NCBI GenBank assembly: GCA_012932865.1
Contig: SAXG01000012.1
Coordinates: 62,001 to 126,000, forward strand
Length of the DNA: 64,000 nucleotides
Reading direction: 5' to 3'
From: Amylostereum areolatum
Taxonomy: Eukaryota > Basidiomycota > Agaricomycetes > Russulales > Stereaceae
A program made the position numbers and the translations under genes. The notes beneath the pieces were generated by a model. That model did no database searches. It saw only the letters and a program-made list of their open reading frames with translations, and was not told the origin of the DNA. This document shows positions 47,320 to 59,012 of the stretch, piece after piece; position 1 is the first letter of the stretch, and each line of letters begins with the position of its first letter.

Positions 47320-47680
47320 GGCAACCAACAATACCTCGACTAAACCTGAGTGAGAAATCTGCTTGAAGACTGTTTGAGCGGATGTATCTGATCTTGCGCC
47401 ACCGTCTCAAAAAGAACGGCTGAGAGCTCTATGTAAGACCACACAATTTTCAGAGAATTCGAACCGCGCAGGGAGGAGTCCCCGTATAATGATTAAATGA
47501 AGTCGGAGATACTTACTTATGGTTCTCGATGTTCGATGTGATACAGATGGCGGTGGTAGGTAGACTTAGGTAGACTCATACATATGTAAATCAATATGTA
47601 ATGAAATCGTAGATCCCGATGACGAAATAGGCATTCAGTTTGGAAAATAGCCGATACTCATCTTACATTCAACCACGAAC
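47320..47680. promoter_or_regulatory. Divergent promoter region, HIU hydrolase / RRP1
   Basis: 361 bases between the two starts. A GTAGACTTAGGTAGACT near-repeat occurs at about 47560-47575. No tRNA, although one GTTCGAA-like stretch is present on the minus strand. Confidence 0.35.
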
Positions 47681-48853
47681 ATGGCTTCCACCTCAGGCTC
47701 AACACTGGACAGCCCTCCATTGGGGAAGTATCTGGCTTCCACAGGTACGTCCTTAGCTGGTATATGTCCTCGATTATGAGCTTATATCAATCCAGACAAA
47801 AGAACGCGCGACAAGGCCATCAAGAGCCTATCGACCTTCCTCTCGAACTCAGACCACGCAGAAATATCACAAAAAGACATGTCAAAACTTTGGAAGGGAA
47901 TCTTCTACTGTGGGTCTCTTTGTCGTAAGCTCAGAAAGGGGGCCACTCACTCAATTACCTAGGCTTTTGGATGTCGGACAAGCCTTTAGTGCAACAGGCT
48001 CTCGCTACAGAACTAGCGGAGCTGCTTTTAAGCATCGAACCCACAACATCATCGTTGGATTTTCTCGAGGGTTTTTGGGAGTGTCTTGTACGAGAATGGA
48101 GCGGAATTGACCGTCTCAGGTACGTCGTACGGTGGTTTTCCCGCGCCAGGAGACTTAGTGAAGCGCAGGATAGACAAGTATTACATGCTCATACGACGAT
48201 ATGTCAATGCATCCTTCCGACTGCTGAAGAAGGAGAACTGGAACGTCAAATTCTGTCAACGATACAACGACATCCTTACCCGCCAAGGCGGACCCTTGTG
48301 GTAAGTCTTCGGGTCTCTCCTGAAGCGCCCATTGCTCATAAGACTTTGGCACAGTCCGACTGATAATAGAGTACCCCCGAGTCTCGCCTACCATCTTTGC
48401 GACATCTACCTAGAGGAACTCAATAAAATCATCGAAAACGCAGAGGAAGAATCATCACTCCCTGCACCCCTCACGACTCTCGTATCCCCCTTCATCACTC
48501 TAGCCGCTCGCACCCCTTCAAACCATACTTTTGGACGTGTTCGATCCACTGTCATGGACCCCTTATTCGACGCCTTGGTGCCGCCGCGCGACGAGACGCC
48601 GCCCAGTCAAAAGAGGCGTCGATTGCTAGATGTTGGGTTGTCTCGTCTAGCGGTCAATTCTTGTCTCTCGTTCCCAGAGACCGAAGGCCCGATGGATGTC
48701 ACCCGGTTAAGAAAAGGCTTACTCAAGTCAATGTTCGCCATCGCCAGCGCCAGCGAGACTCGGGATTCAAACAGGAGAAAACTCTATGGATTCTGGAGGC
48801 AATATGCCGAAGAAGACGACGACGACAGCGACAGGCCAATCGATGCCAGTTGA
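47681..48853 (+). CDS. RRP1: Ribosomal RNA processing protein 1 (Nop52 family)
   Basis: Nucleolar protein needed for 27S pre-rRNA processing and 60S subunit assembly. It begins MASTSGSTLDSPPLGKYLAS, then DKRTRDKAIKSLSTFLS, LWKGIFYC joined to FWMSDKPLVQQALATELAEL, FLEGFWECLVREWSGIDRLR, LDKYYMLIRRYVNASFRLLK and a helical segment PSLAYHLCDIYLEELNKII. These match the helical Nop52 domain. The C-terminus contains KRRRLLDVGLSRLA and an acidic end (EEDDDDSDRP). Introns split the gene at about five places. It lacks the very long tail of animal RRP1B but has the size of fungal Rrp1. Confidence 0.92.
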
Positions 48854-48981
48854 GAACGACGACGTTCTCCGTCATGGAATCCGACCGATTAGGATTACTA
48901 GTACAAATAGTACCACTGGGTACAGTCTACAGTACACAATAGGGTAACGATGTTGGCTACAGTCATGTAATTATACAGACA

Positions 48982-51237
48982 TTACAAGTCCGGTAGCTCT
49001 CTGCGCAATAATCTTGTCCATGTACTCTCCTTCCACCACTCCTCCATGCTGTCAATCCGGTCCCAGAGTGTCTCTTCGTCAACTCCGTAGATTTCATATT
49101 TAGCCCCATCCAACTGCCGCCCGCCTCGCCGCGCCACTTCGAGTGCTGCCTTGTTCTCCCCTCTGTCAAGACATTATGAGAGGGCGGAAGACAATGCGGA
49201 AGAGACACACCTAAGGAGGTCCAAGAGCTCCTGTCGATCGGGAAAAAACAATCGCGGTTCAAGCACGGCTAAAATTGCAAGGCTGGTGCGGTATAGGAAG
49301 GAGTCGCCCTCCAGCAAAATCACGTCCCATATACGAGCACACGCTTCAAAGGGCAGGTGATCCAGAAACATTGGCAGAAACCAGTCTGGGAGGTAGGCTG
49401 CCGGTGATATTTGATGCTGTTTAAAGTTAAAGTAGACTGGAGAACGGGGTTCAGCATTCAGTTGAAGGTGGAAGTGAATACCTCACTCTTTGGCATACCG
49501 TCGGCGAGGAGGGTGTCGAAGATTCTAATTGGCAGTCTGTAAATGCTGTTCTACAGGGAAGGGGTAGAATAGTTCACCTGTAGTAGGCCTCGATCTGTAC
49601 ACTTGAATTATTAGCTTGCCTGCGGAAAGAAATGCGCATGATGTTCTTACGTCGTCCCTCGTCCCTAGTCCACCATAGAAAGAGCGTAAACAGTGTCGTT
49701 CTAAGAGGTTGCGCATGATAATGAAGCCTTGTGATGCGGAGGTGTTAAGCAGGATCATGGCGGCGAGTTTGGCGATTCCACGGATGTAGCCCAAGCCTTC
49801 ATCGGAGCGAGACACCACCCACGCATATAGCATTTCCTTGAGGTCCTCGTACATTGGACCGGTTTCAGGGTGAAAAATGTGAAGGGAGGGAAGAGTGCTT
49901 CGGACATCGTCTTCCAGAAGGCTAAGGGTGGTCGTAGGGAAGGTTCCAGCTGCGATTGCACGCTTGGCCCTGGCGACACAGACTCGGTAGGTATCTGATC
50001 CACAGAAGTGGTTGGTCACATAGAACGGAACGATGTAACAGAGTCGGCACACCTTTACTTAATGCCAAAGGATTTCCAACCGCACGCTCCCATAGCGTTG
50101 CCCTCAGTCGTGTGGGTATGCCTGCCCACCACAATCTCCGTAGAGCGGGATTTTCGCGAACGCCTTTCCAGTTCGGGACAATCTCCTTTTCCCAGATGTG
50201 TAATGACTCTTCGACTTTGAGTTCTCGAGCAAGTCGTCGCTCCTGCAATGCTTTCCTCCGTTTTTCCTCTATAAATATGTATATCAGCAGAGAGATGTAG
50301 CTGCAACGGTCAAGTGCAACGCACCTGCTGCTCGGCTTTGCTTCATCATTCTTTCCCAGTCCGCCATATGTTTCATGTCCTCATTTTTAGGCTTCGGCGG
50401 AAGAAAGGACGGTCGTGTTTTGCTGACAACCTTCTCAAATATGCTCGGTCCTGAGGATCGTGAAGGCTTGTGACCAGATGAAGCTCGCGGTAACGGTGGG
50501 GGTTGGACAACGGTGGAAGTAGGTTGGGCAGAATGCAGTGGTAGGGAGGAAGTCGACTTCGCCCTATGTGATACAGAAGATTGTGGGTCGTTTCCTGGAC
50601 TGCGAAGAGGGATGTCTGCACTGTGAGGCACAGGTAAAGGTGAACCATGAGGGACCTCTACTGGCACAGGATGCGAGTCAGAGGAGTCAATGTGGATTTC
50701 AGGAGTCGACCGGTGGACCGGGGGGTGAGCATCGTCGCGACTGTCGCCTGTGCCATGATCCGGGGCTTCGGGGATACGACGAGTAAGTGAACCTTCATCG
50801 GCCTTGTTAACTGTGGGGGCATCCTCGGCAAGCGAGATAGGGACAAAATATGACGATGATTCTGGGGATAATGGTTGCTGAGGCGATATATCTCTATTGA
50901 TCCGTGAGTTCTTGACAGAGCAGAGTATAGTCGGGACGCACGATGGATCCAAGCTACCAGAGCCATTGTTATTGATGTCTAGAGTTGATACAGAGGCATC
51001 CAGCACTTTGGAGGCCTCACTACCAGGCATTTGCTTCGATTCATGAGCGGAACCCAAATTCCTCGCTAAGTCGGCTCTTATAGCAGTGGCCGAGAAGTCA
51101 TACCGAGTGTCGTCGTTGTCGTCGTCGTCGGCAAAAGCGTCATCGTTTAGATCGAACTGGGACGAGGAAAATTGAGCGACATGTCCGGAGGTATGCTTGA
51201 CCGAAACACTGTTAGACCAGTCGTCATCGTCGGACAT
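48982..51237 (-). CDS. TBC-domain Rab-GAP-like protein with altered glutamine finger
   Basis: The N-terminal 300 residues are disordered, Ser/Pro-rich and acidic (start MSDDDDWSNSVSVKHTS at 51237; an upstream in-frame Met is less likely). The TBC domain follows: VRENPALRRLWWAGIPTRLR, LWERAVGNPLAL, LLEDDVRSTLPSLHIFHPE (motif with the Arg finger), then SDEGLGYIRGIAKLAAMILL, FYGGLGTRDD, EAYYRIFDTLL, FEACARIWDVILLEGDSFLY. The usual YxQG glutamine finger reads YIRG, so the dual-finger mechanism on a Rab may be lost or changed. The TBC1D12/14-like WWAGIP block suggests an endosome/Golgi role. The end is ESTWTRLLRRELPDL. Introns of about 50 bases split the domain. Confidence 0.85.
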
Positions 51238-51507
51238 GAAGGTGAGGAACAGCGTCGAGATGTGGTTGTGAAGTACGGATGAACGGCTCGGACAACGCGC
51301 CGACGGCGCACGCGTTTGAGATTGGCGCACGTGCAAGGCCACAAGGCTCCTCCGAATCTTTTACCATCAACAGTCACATACTGGTAACTACTTATGAGCG
51401 CCGGGACGTCAAGTTGAACGGTATACCACAAAGGTATGATGGTCATTGTCAAAACTGTCGGCGATTCGATCTGACTCGGGGACTAGCCCTGACAAGCCAC
51501 TCATGTC
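51238..51507. promoter_or_regulatory. Divergent promoter region, TBC protein / GCP4
   Basis: 270 bases separate the starts of the two genes. No factor site recognised. Confidence 0.4.
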
Positions 51508-53855
51508 ATGATTGCAGAGGTCCTCCTCGTCCTTGCCGGACACCAGTCCTCTCTTTTCCCCAAAGATCATACCATTCACCCGGCCTTCGACGCCCTTCTC
51601 CATCCAGGAGAAAAACAATGCCTCGAGGCCCTCGGTCTCATTGCATTCCGCTACCGCAAAATCAAGGCCGCCTGCACCGCTCTCTCTCGATCTTCGTCGC
51701 GTTATCTATGCGCACTCTGCTCAACACTGAATCAAATCCTTAAAGACGAATATGAGGTGCTTGTCATAGACACAGAAACCAAGGTCTTGCGGAGAGATCC
51801 TGCGTTCGTCGCGGGTGGGTCCTTCGTGCCTTTATCTTCCGTTCGTGCAGCCTTTGCCGAGTGGGACGCGCCGATGGCAGCTCTTGAATCCCTCCTTGGG
51901 GATCTACGAGAGGAGAAAGACAAGATGCCGGGGCATTTGATCGATATGCTCTTGACTCGCTCGGCGACGGGGACGCATCGCATTGCATCCCTTATGTCCC
52001 GCCTTTCCATTGCAGTCCAACGTGTATGGAGAACACAGCTCATCGCATTTCTCGTCCACGGCTCCCTTTCCGCGTCAGACCCCATTGCGTCGAACAAATA
52101 TACCCTCATTGAAGGTTATATTCCTTCCTGCGTTTCGACTCAGACGCGAAACTCTATCGCATACATAGGGCGCGCACTAGCGACGGTGAAGGCCGCGAAC
52201 TGGCAAACGCAATTCCCGCGAGACCTTGCATCCGAACATACCAGACGCCTAGATGATGTTCTGGTTCAAGATCAGTATGGATTTGATCGAGTCATTGCCG
52301 ATATTCGCACCAACGTCAGTGAATGGCTGTGGCTGAACGTCCTTACCGAAAAGGACGTTGAAGAGGCTGTTGTTTCACTGTAAGGAGGGCATTTTGTCAA
52401 ATACTATCTATCCGCTCATGCTGTTGATGCTGCTAGCGCAAATTATTTTCTCCTCCGGAATGGGGAATTTAATCTATCCTTGATACGAGAAATCGAACGC
52501 CTCAAGATATCACGCTTGACAGCGCGCTCTGGACCATCTACTATGATCCGGGAGCAAGACCTACACCTTGCTCTTCTACGGGCATCCCTTGGCACCACTG
52601 CGCAACAGGACCCAGCACTCTCCCGCCTTAGATTTCACCTCCCCTCTGGCCCACTTCGCCCCCTCCTCCCATCCCTGAAAACTCCAAAGAGTCTCACTAC
52701 ATCCATAGGCAGCAATGGCTTTGAGGAGACAACCTTTGACGATCTTCTACTCGGAACTCCCCTCAGTCTCTCTTACAGTGTCGAATGGCCACTGGATTTG
52801 TTCCTGCAGCCCACCGACCTCAAGCTCTACGGGATCCTCTTTTCCTATATCTCCTCCTTGAGAAAAACTCACACACGCGTGCACACATGCTGGACGTCCC
52901 TTTCCAATGCCCAACGCGCCCGGCGTCGCTGGACGGGCCTTGGCGAGGGGGGTACCGTAGACGACTTAGAAGTTCGAGAGCGCCTTTTACGATGCGGATG
53001 GGGTGTCGTGAGAGAGATGAACTGGTTTTTAGATAACCTCCTAGGCTACGTGATGACGGACGTCGTCGACTCCGAGTTCAGGCGCCTGAGGAAACTGGTA
53101 ACAAGACACCAAGGTCAAGATTCCGCATCCAGTCGTCGCAGAGATTCATCTGCCGCGCAGCATCCGTTTGCAGCGACCTCTCTCCCTTCCGGCGGTCACA
53201 GCACAAATGACCGCGTCGCTAACGATACTGCACCACTGGACTTCACTTCCTTACGCAACATCCACAGCAGCTACCTCGAGCGGTTGCTGGTTGGTAGTCT
53301 CCTTGCAAATCCCACATTAACTGGCATCATTCGGTCTGTCTTTGAGCTTTGCGAGCAGTTCGTTGCACAGGTGGAACGATGGGGTGGGGACGTGCTGCCG
53401 GCATTGCTTTTTGAAGGCAGTCTTTCGAAAGGTGCTGAGAGTGTAGGTGAAATGGTAAAAGAGAGATGGACCTTGGTATCTGAAATCAATGAGGTGCGTT
53501 CATATTTCCTGTAGAACGTGAATCTGAGCTCATCGACGTGTAGACGCTCTCCGCCCTCTTGGAGTCATTCTACGAGCAGCTCGTCTTGTCCACGTCCCAA
53601 CAGCACTTCTCTGGTCGCGGGGATGCATCAAAATCCGTTCTTATGAACAATACCGTGAACGCGTCGGTTTTTGCTCATACCCAAACGTCCATCCGTACAC
53701 GAGAAGGAAGAAGGCTTGAGGGAGATGGAGAGGCGCGCCGTCACATTGAGCGTCTCCTCCTTCGGTTAGACTTCAATGGTGGATTCACAAAAGCCAACCC
53801 GTCGAAGGGGGCGGGCTCCGGAGAGGACATACTAAGACAAGGTGGTCTTGCATGA
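51508..53855 (+). CDS. Gamma-tubulin complex component 4-like (Spc97/Spc98 family)
   Basis: Subunit of the gamma-tubulin complex that nucleates microtubules at the spindle pole body. The start MIAEVLLVLAGHQSSLFPKD matches the GCP4 N-terminus. The GRIP1 region contains LVHGSLSASDP, EGYIPSCVSTQTRNSIAYIG and ANYFLLRNGEFNLSLIREIE across the first intron (52380-52436). The GRIP2 region contains LSYSVEWPLDLFLQPTDLKL, YGILFSYISSLRKTH, REMNWFLDNLLGYVMTDVVD and FTSLRNIHSSYLERLLVGSL. A short serine-rich insertion precedes that last block. Second intron 53494-53543. Length and N-terminus fit GCP4 better than GCP2 or GCP3. Stop 53853-53855. Confidence 0.9.
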
Positions 53856-54171
53856 TTGACATATCATACGCAGCTATATCACGACCAGATTGTAGCGTTA
53901 TCTCTTGACGAATGCCTCCTAATTTAACCAGCAAGAGAACGCTTGGTCACCCTCGTCAGGGATTTACACGACACCGGGGCACTGTGCACTGGCAGTTAAG
54001 TACTGGTGGCGGTGCCGGAGGCTGGAGCGCGCGGTCTTGACGGCATCACGTGGTAGCGCGACACGCGCGACGCGTGTGGCATAATGAGCGCCCAAGCTGA
54101 ACTTAAAGCGTTGGTGACGTCCAAGTTGTTTCTTTGAACCCGATCCCTTCGATCTCTCCTCCTCTTATACT
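53856..54171. promoter_or_regulatory. Kinesin promoter with ACGCGT and CACGTG sites
   Basis: CACGTG is near 54046-54051, and ACGCGT at 54070-54075 lies about 97 bases before the kinesin ATG. ACGCGT is the MBF (MluI cell-cycle box) site in yeasts, which would suit a mitotic motor, but both sites are short and also occur elsewhere by chance. Confidence 0.35.
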
Positions 54172-57100
54172 ATGGCCACAAGAACGCGGGGAGCGACTGC
54201 AACCCGAGCTTCCACAAGAAGCACTCGTGCCAACTCTCAAGTAGACGATGTTCCCGCCGCCCCAACCACCGGCACCCGCTCCACCCGCGCTGCAGCCAAG
54301 ACCGCTCCAGCTCGCACTGCAGTAACGAAGGCTTCTACCACTCGACAACCCCTCGTGAACAAGGACAATATATCAGGGCAAAAGCCCCTTGCAGCGAAGA
54401 AACCTACGACTACGAAGGCGACGGCAAAGTCTGCCACAAAACCAACTGTTGTCGAGAGTGACAGAGAACCGATCAAGGTGCACTACACACTTTTGGCCAG
54501 ATCATCCTTCATGGACTGACCCGAAGCAATGCAGGCATTCTTAAGGATTCGCCCCCAGCTTAGCCATGAGCCGCCCTCAGCACCTCCTTACTTGGAATAC
54601 ATCTCAGATGTCTCTGTTAGGATGGTGGATCCGTCTCAGGACAGTTCACCTCAGCTTGCCCCCTATCCACGCTTCCGCCCTTCAACAACCCCTCCTACCT
54701 CAATCTATTCTTTCTCGCACGTGTTCCCGCCTGCCACACAACAAACACAGTTTTTCACCAAGACTACTCTTCCTCTCGTTAAAGGCCTGCTGGACGGAGA
54801 GAACGGGCTTCTCTTCGCCTACGGAGTCACAAATTCCGGGAAGACATACACTGTTCAAGGAGGTTCCCACGACGGCTCTGCTGGCATTCTTCCGCGAACA
54901 CTCGATGTGATCTTCAACAGTATCGATGGCCTTCAGAGCAATTCACCGGTAAGCACATATGCCATCATACCCGAGCATGGCACCTCATGTCACGGATAGT
55001 ATCACCCCGTTCGGCTGCAGGGGGTGGAACTAGGGGACTCCTCCAGCCCTACCATGCGAGGAGGGTCTCTTGACAATCTATCGGAAGAGCCTGTGATCGC
55101 CGAGGTCTTGGCTGAACACCTAGACACGCCCATGGGTGAAACTGACATCGACCCAACGATACTCAAAGTGGATCGAAATCATGAATACTCTGTCTGGCTG
55201 TCATACGCTGAGGTCTACAACGAGAAGATATACGACCTTCTCGCGGATGTTGAAGATGCCTCTTCGGGAGGTGCTGGTCAACGACGTATTCTCCTTACAC
55301 GCAAGGCATTGCCGATCAGACCGTCACCGCCGTCGGACAACCCAGATGGTGGCATCTCCGCCGGGAAATATATCTCAGGCATGCGACAAGTTAGGGCGAA
55401 GAGTGCCGGTGAAGCTCGAAATTTCCTGAAACTTGGCCAACTCCATCGACGCGTATTCGGCACCCTTGCCAATAGCCAGAGCAGTCGGAGCCACGGCATT
55501 GTCACTATCAAGCTACTGAAGAAACATCGTGGCGAGAAGGATGTGAGAAACAAAGTTGACCGAGTGCAAGCAAAGTTAGACTAATGTGTTGTAAAACTGT
55601 ACAGGTCCCTCAGTCATACCTGACCTCTCGTTTAACAATAATCGATTTGGCCGGCTCCGAGCGAACCAAACACACTCAGACAACGGGGGACCGACTAAAG
55701 GAGGCCGGCAATATCAACAAGTCCCTCATGGTTCTTGGTCAATGTATGGAGGTAATGCGTGCCAACCAGCGTCGCGTCGCTCAGAGTCTCGCGGGTCCAA
55801 AGAATGAACGTTCAGACACGCGGGACGTCAAGAAGAACCTTGCCGTGGTACCTTTCCGCCACAGCAAATTAACTGAGGTCCTCATGGACTATTTTGTCGG
55901 CGATGGGCGAGCGGTGAGCTCCCTTTCTTCGCTGAAGCCGTATGCGGCCTGATCAAGTTCCACATTCAGGTCATGATCGTCAACGTCAATCCATATGACA
56001 CTGGGTTCGATGAGAATTCGCATGTTATGAAGTTTGCTGCTTTGGCGAGGGAGGTACAAACCATAGCTCCCGTGCAGCGGGCCCCAGCGTCGCCCACCAA
56101 ACCTTCTGGAATACCACAGCGCGCTCTGAAGACACGCGAATCCACAGCAGTTCATCGTAAGGTGACTATCTCAACGAACGGACCAGGGGGGCGTAAGTTT
56201 AGCGAAACCCAAGTCGAGATTGTGGAAGGTATGTACGTTGTATACGACTGTAGATCTTATTGCTCAAGAACATGCGCAGAGGAAGAAGATCCTGAAGAAT
56301 CAGAAGACGACTACGAGGATGAGCCCCTGAATCCTCTCGTGGAAGCCCTGTTCGATGAGGTGGAAGGTCTTCGACTGCAGGTTAGATTTTTTATCTTATC
56401 ATCCATCCGGATGCTGAGGCTGTTCCTAGCTGTTGGACGCGGAAATGCGCGCCGCCGTTATTGAGGCGGAGACACGCGAAGAGGTCATGCACGAGATGGA
56501 GGAGCGTATGCTCGAGATGGAGAAAATGTTTGCACGGAGACTCATGAACGAGGTCGGGAACCCATTCTCAGACTCACATGGGAACATAACCAACTAACCT
56601 CACGCAGGTTGAACAAAACGAGATGAAGATGGATGCGAAGATCGACATGCTACATCGGTCTGGGCTCTTTGGAAAGACTCCTGGGAAGGCGAAACGAGTA
56701 CTCGAGGATATGGAAGAGGAAGAGAATGCGGAGAGAAGTATTGTATGTCCATTTCCCCACCCGTTACAACTGATAAGCTCTAACTCTTAGACAGATTGAA
56801 GACGACGAATCTGAGGAAGACGAAGACTTCGACATGGATTCTGAGCGCGACAATTCTGTATCCCCCCTCGCTAATAAGAACAAAGGGTCGAAAGGCAAAC
56901 ACATACGGACTCTGGTTGCTCCGGGCCCCGAACATTCCTTCCTTCCTTCGGACGAGTCAGACGCGGAGACAGAGACAACGGAGAACACAGAATCTGTCAG
57001 TCAAGCTAGCGAAGAAGAAACAGACTCTGACGACGAAGATGACGACGACGACGACGAGTACCTGGACCATTCCGCGACGGAGACAGAGACTCGGGATCGC

Positions 57101-57593
57101 ACTGGAGGGGAAACAGAGACCGATGACTCTGAGCTGGATGAGCCTGCCGCAAGCACGTCCAAGCGAAGCTCCACCTCGTCACCAGCACTGAACTCCTTCA
57201 AGCCAAGCGTGTCGCGATCTTATCGGCCTCTCGATGGTGCACCTTCACCCATCTTCGAGAAGGACGTCAAAGCGGGTCGAGCGGCCGCAAAAGTTTCCCA
57301 AAGACTATCCTCCCTGGCTCAAGATCTTGGAAAGCTCGCGCTATCAGAAGATGACGCGGGGCGCGACAATGCTACGCCGGTTGCCCCTAAGGCCGCAAGT
57401 AAATCGGGAGGGAAGAAGAAACGGTAAGTCGCGACATATCCAATACCGCTGCTTGAACACTTCTTGACCTGGCTTTTTTAGTGTATTGGGTAACAAACGA
57501 GTGGTCACTGAGGAAGAGATAGAGCGTGCTGCTATGGTCGCCGATCAGACCGACGGAAAAGGAATACGTAGATTGGCTCGCGGTAGCAGATAG
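54172..57593 (+). CDS. Kinesin motor protein, kinesin-6 (KIF20/Klp9-like)
   Basis: The basic, Ala/Thr/Ser-rich N-terminus (about 100 residues) precedes a motor domain: AFLRIRPQL, FPPATQQTQFFTKTTLPLVK, P-loop FAYGVTNSGKTYTVQGG, YAEVYNEKIYDLL, switch I region NSQSSRSHGIV, switch II IIDLAGSERTKHT, KEAGNINKSLMVLGQCMEV and PFRHSKLTEVLMDYFVGDGR. GVTNSGKT and the inserted loops are typical of kinesin-6, which acts at the anaphase spindle midzone. A neck/coil follows (EMEERMLEMEKMFARRLM), then a very acidic tail with Asp runs. The final exon ends IRRLARGSR, stop 57591-57593. At least seven introns, some with weak donors; the tail exons are less certain than the motor. Confidence 0.88.
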
Positions 57594-57778
57594 GTGCTAC
57601 AGACTGAAGATTCACTTGCCATGGACTTTCTCTAACATTGTACTAACGTTACAACTTGATCTTGCACACATGTATCGTACTTGCCTTCCATCGTGACTTG
57701 TGTGATTGCCCTAAAAGGCAGGTGTCCTGCCTAATTAGGTGGGAGGCTTTCAGCTTTCAACTTCTCTCCTCGACCAGC

Positions 57779-58758
57779 ATGCTCCCAACCCCAGACCTAT
57801 CGCATCTTACACGCAATGACTACGAGCACGTGTATGAGCCTGCAGGTAGGTCGCCCCCGGCCCTTATTCTCGCGGATACCCATCGATTCCTCCGCGCCCT
57901 TTAGAGGATACTTTCATTCTTTTAGATGCCCTTGAGAATGATGCGGAAGAGCTCCGCGAGATGCGACCGTCCATATGTCTGGAGATAGGGTGTGCTTAAA
58001 GGTCTTGGTCGTCATTCTACCATCCACTCAACCTCGTCTTTCAGGTCGGGGTCGGGTTGCGTTTCGACATTCTTGGCGTCCTTTCTCCAGCCTTCAGTTG
58101 CACGTAAGAGCCTAGTATACCTTTGCTTCACTCCCTGAACACTCGTTCGCAACAAGTATACCTGTGCACGGATATCAATGCACATGCGTCTCAGTGCACA
58201 TATCGGACTGGACAACAAAATCAGGTGCATTCCTGTCTTCGGTATTCTTGTCCACTTACCTGACATGCATCTCAGTAGATCATTATAGATCCATTGACAG
58301 CAAATTTTGACGGGCCTTTATCGCGAAGACTAGCCCGCTCGATCGATGTGCTCATATTCAATCCTCCTTATGTTCCCACCTACAACGAAGAAGCAGCGGA
58401 GGCACAAGTAGAGATGGATATAGCCGGCTCCTGGGCAGGCGGACAGAATGGAATCCAGATTACTGACGTCTTCCTTCAACGAGTGGAGGCAAGCCCTTTG
58501 TAAGGTACATATTGATCTTCCAACTAACACGCTCGCAGAGTTTACTGTCTCCCCGTGGGCGGTTTTATCTGGTCGCCGTCAAGCAAAATGACGTACCGGG
58601 CATCCAACTCCGCATGCTCGAACGTTACGGGTTACGGAGTCAGGTTGGTTTCAACTATGAACATGTATACATGTCCCAATGCTCACGATCGGCTACAGGT
58701 GGCTTTGCAACGACGTGCAGGGGGCGAACATCTGTTTGTCGTGCGATTTTCTCGATGA
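57779..58758 (+). CDS. MTQ2: eRF1 glutamine methyltransferase catalytic subunit (HemK2/Mtq2)
   Basis: With Trm112 it methylates the GGQ glutamine of release factor eRF1; animal homologues also act on histone lysine. Starts MLPTPDLSHLTRNDYEHVYE at 57779. An intron then joins EPAEDTFILLDALENDAEEL. SAM motif I is CLEIGSGSGCVSTFL across another intron. Then come LCTDINAHA, IDPLTANFDGPL, the catalytic NPPY in VLIFNPPYVPTYNEEAAEAQ, and SWAGGQNGIQITDVFL. The intron 58489-58538 begins GC rather than GT and joins RVE to SLLSPRGRFYLVAVKQND. The last exon ends EHLFVVRFSR, stop 58756-58758. Five or six introns in about 1 kb. Confidence 0.92.
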
Positions 58759-59012
58759 GGATTGTGCAGAATGATTGGATTGAACGAATGCGGACAGCAA
58801 GGAATCGGAAAACTGAAGTTTCGTAGCAATACAGATAACAAGGAGGGATGAATGCGTGCGAACATGATGTATGGTACAGCAGTCGATGTAGACGGTCCGA
58901 GCAATTCGTCCGTAATGCTAAAAGATGGGGTAACTTAAGGTAAGGAGGGTTCGGGATAATCGATAATCGTGGGTAGGATAGAGCATGAAGAAATGAAACA
59001 GAAATGGATTAA

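Noticed and set aside
47455..47485. GGTTCGAATTC on the minus strand, like a tRNA T-loop
   Set aside because: The flanking bases cannot pair as a T-stem and no D-arm or acceptor stem is found at the right distance.
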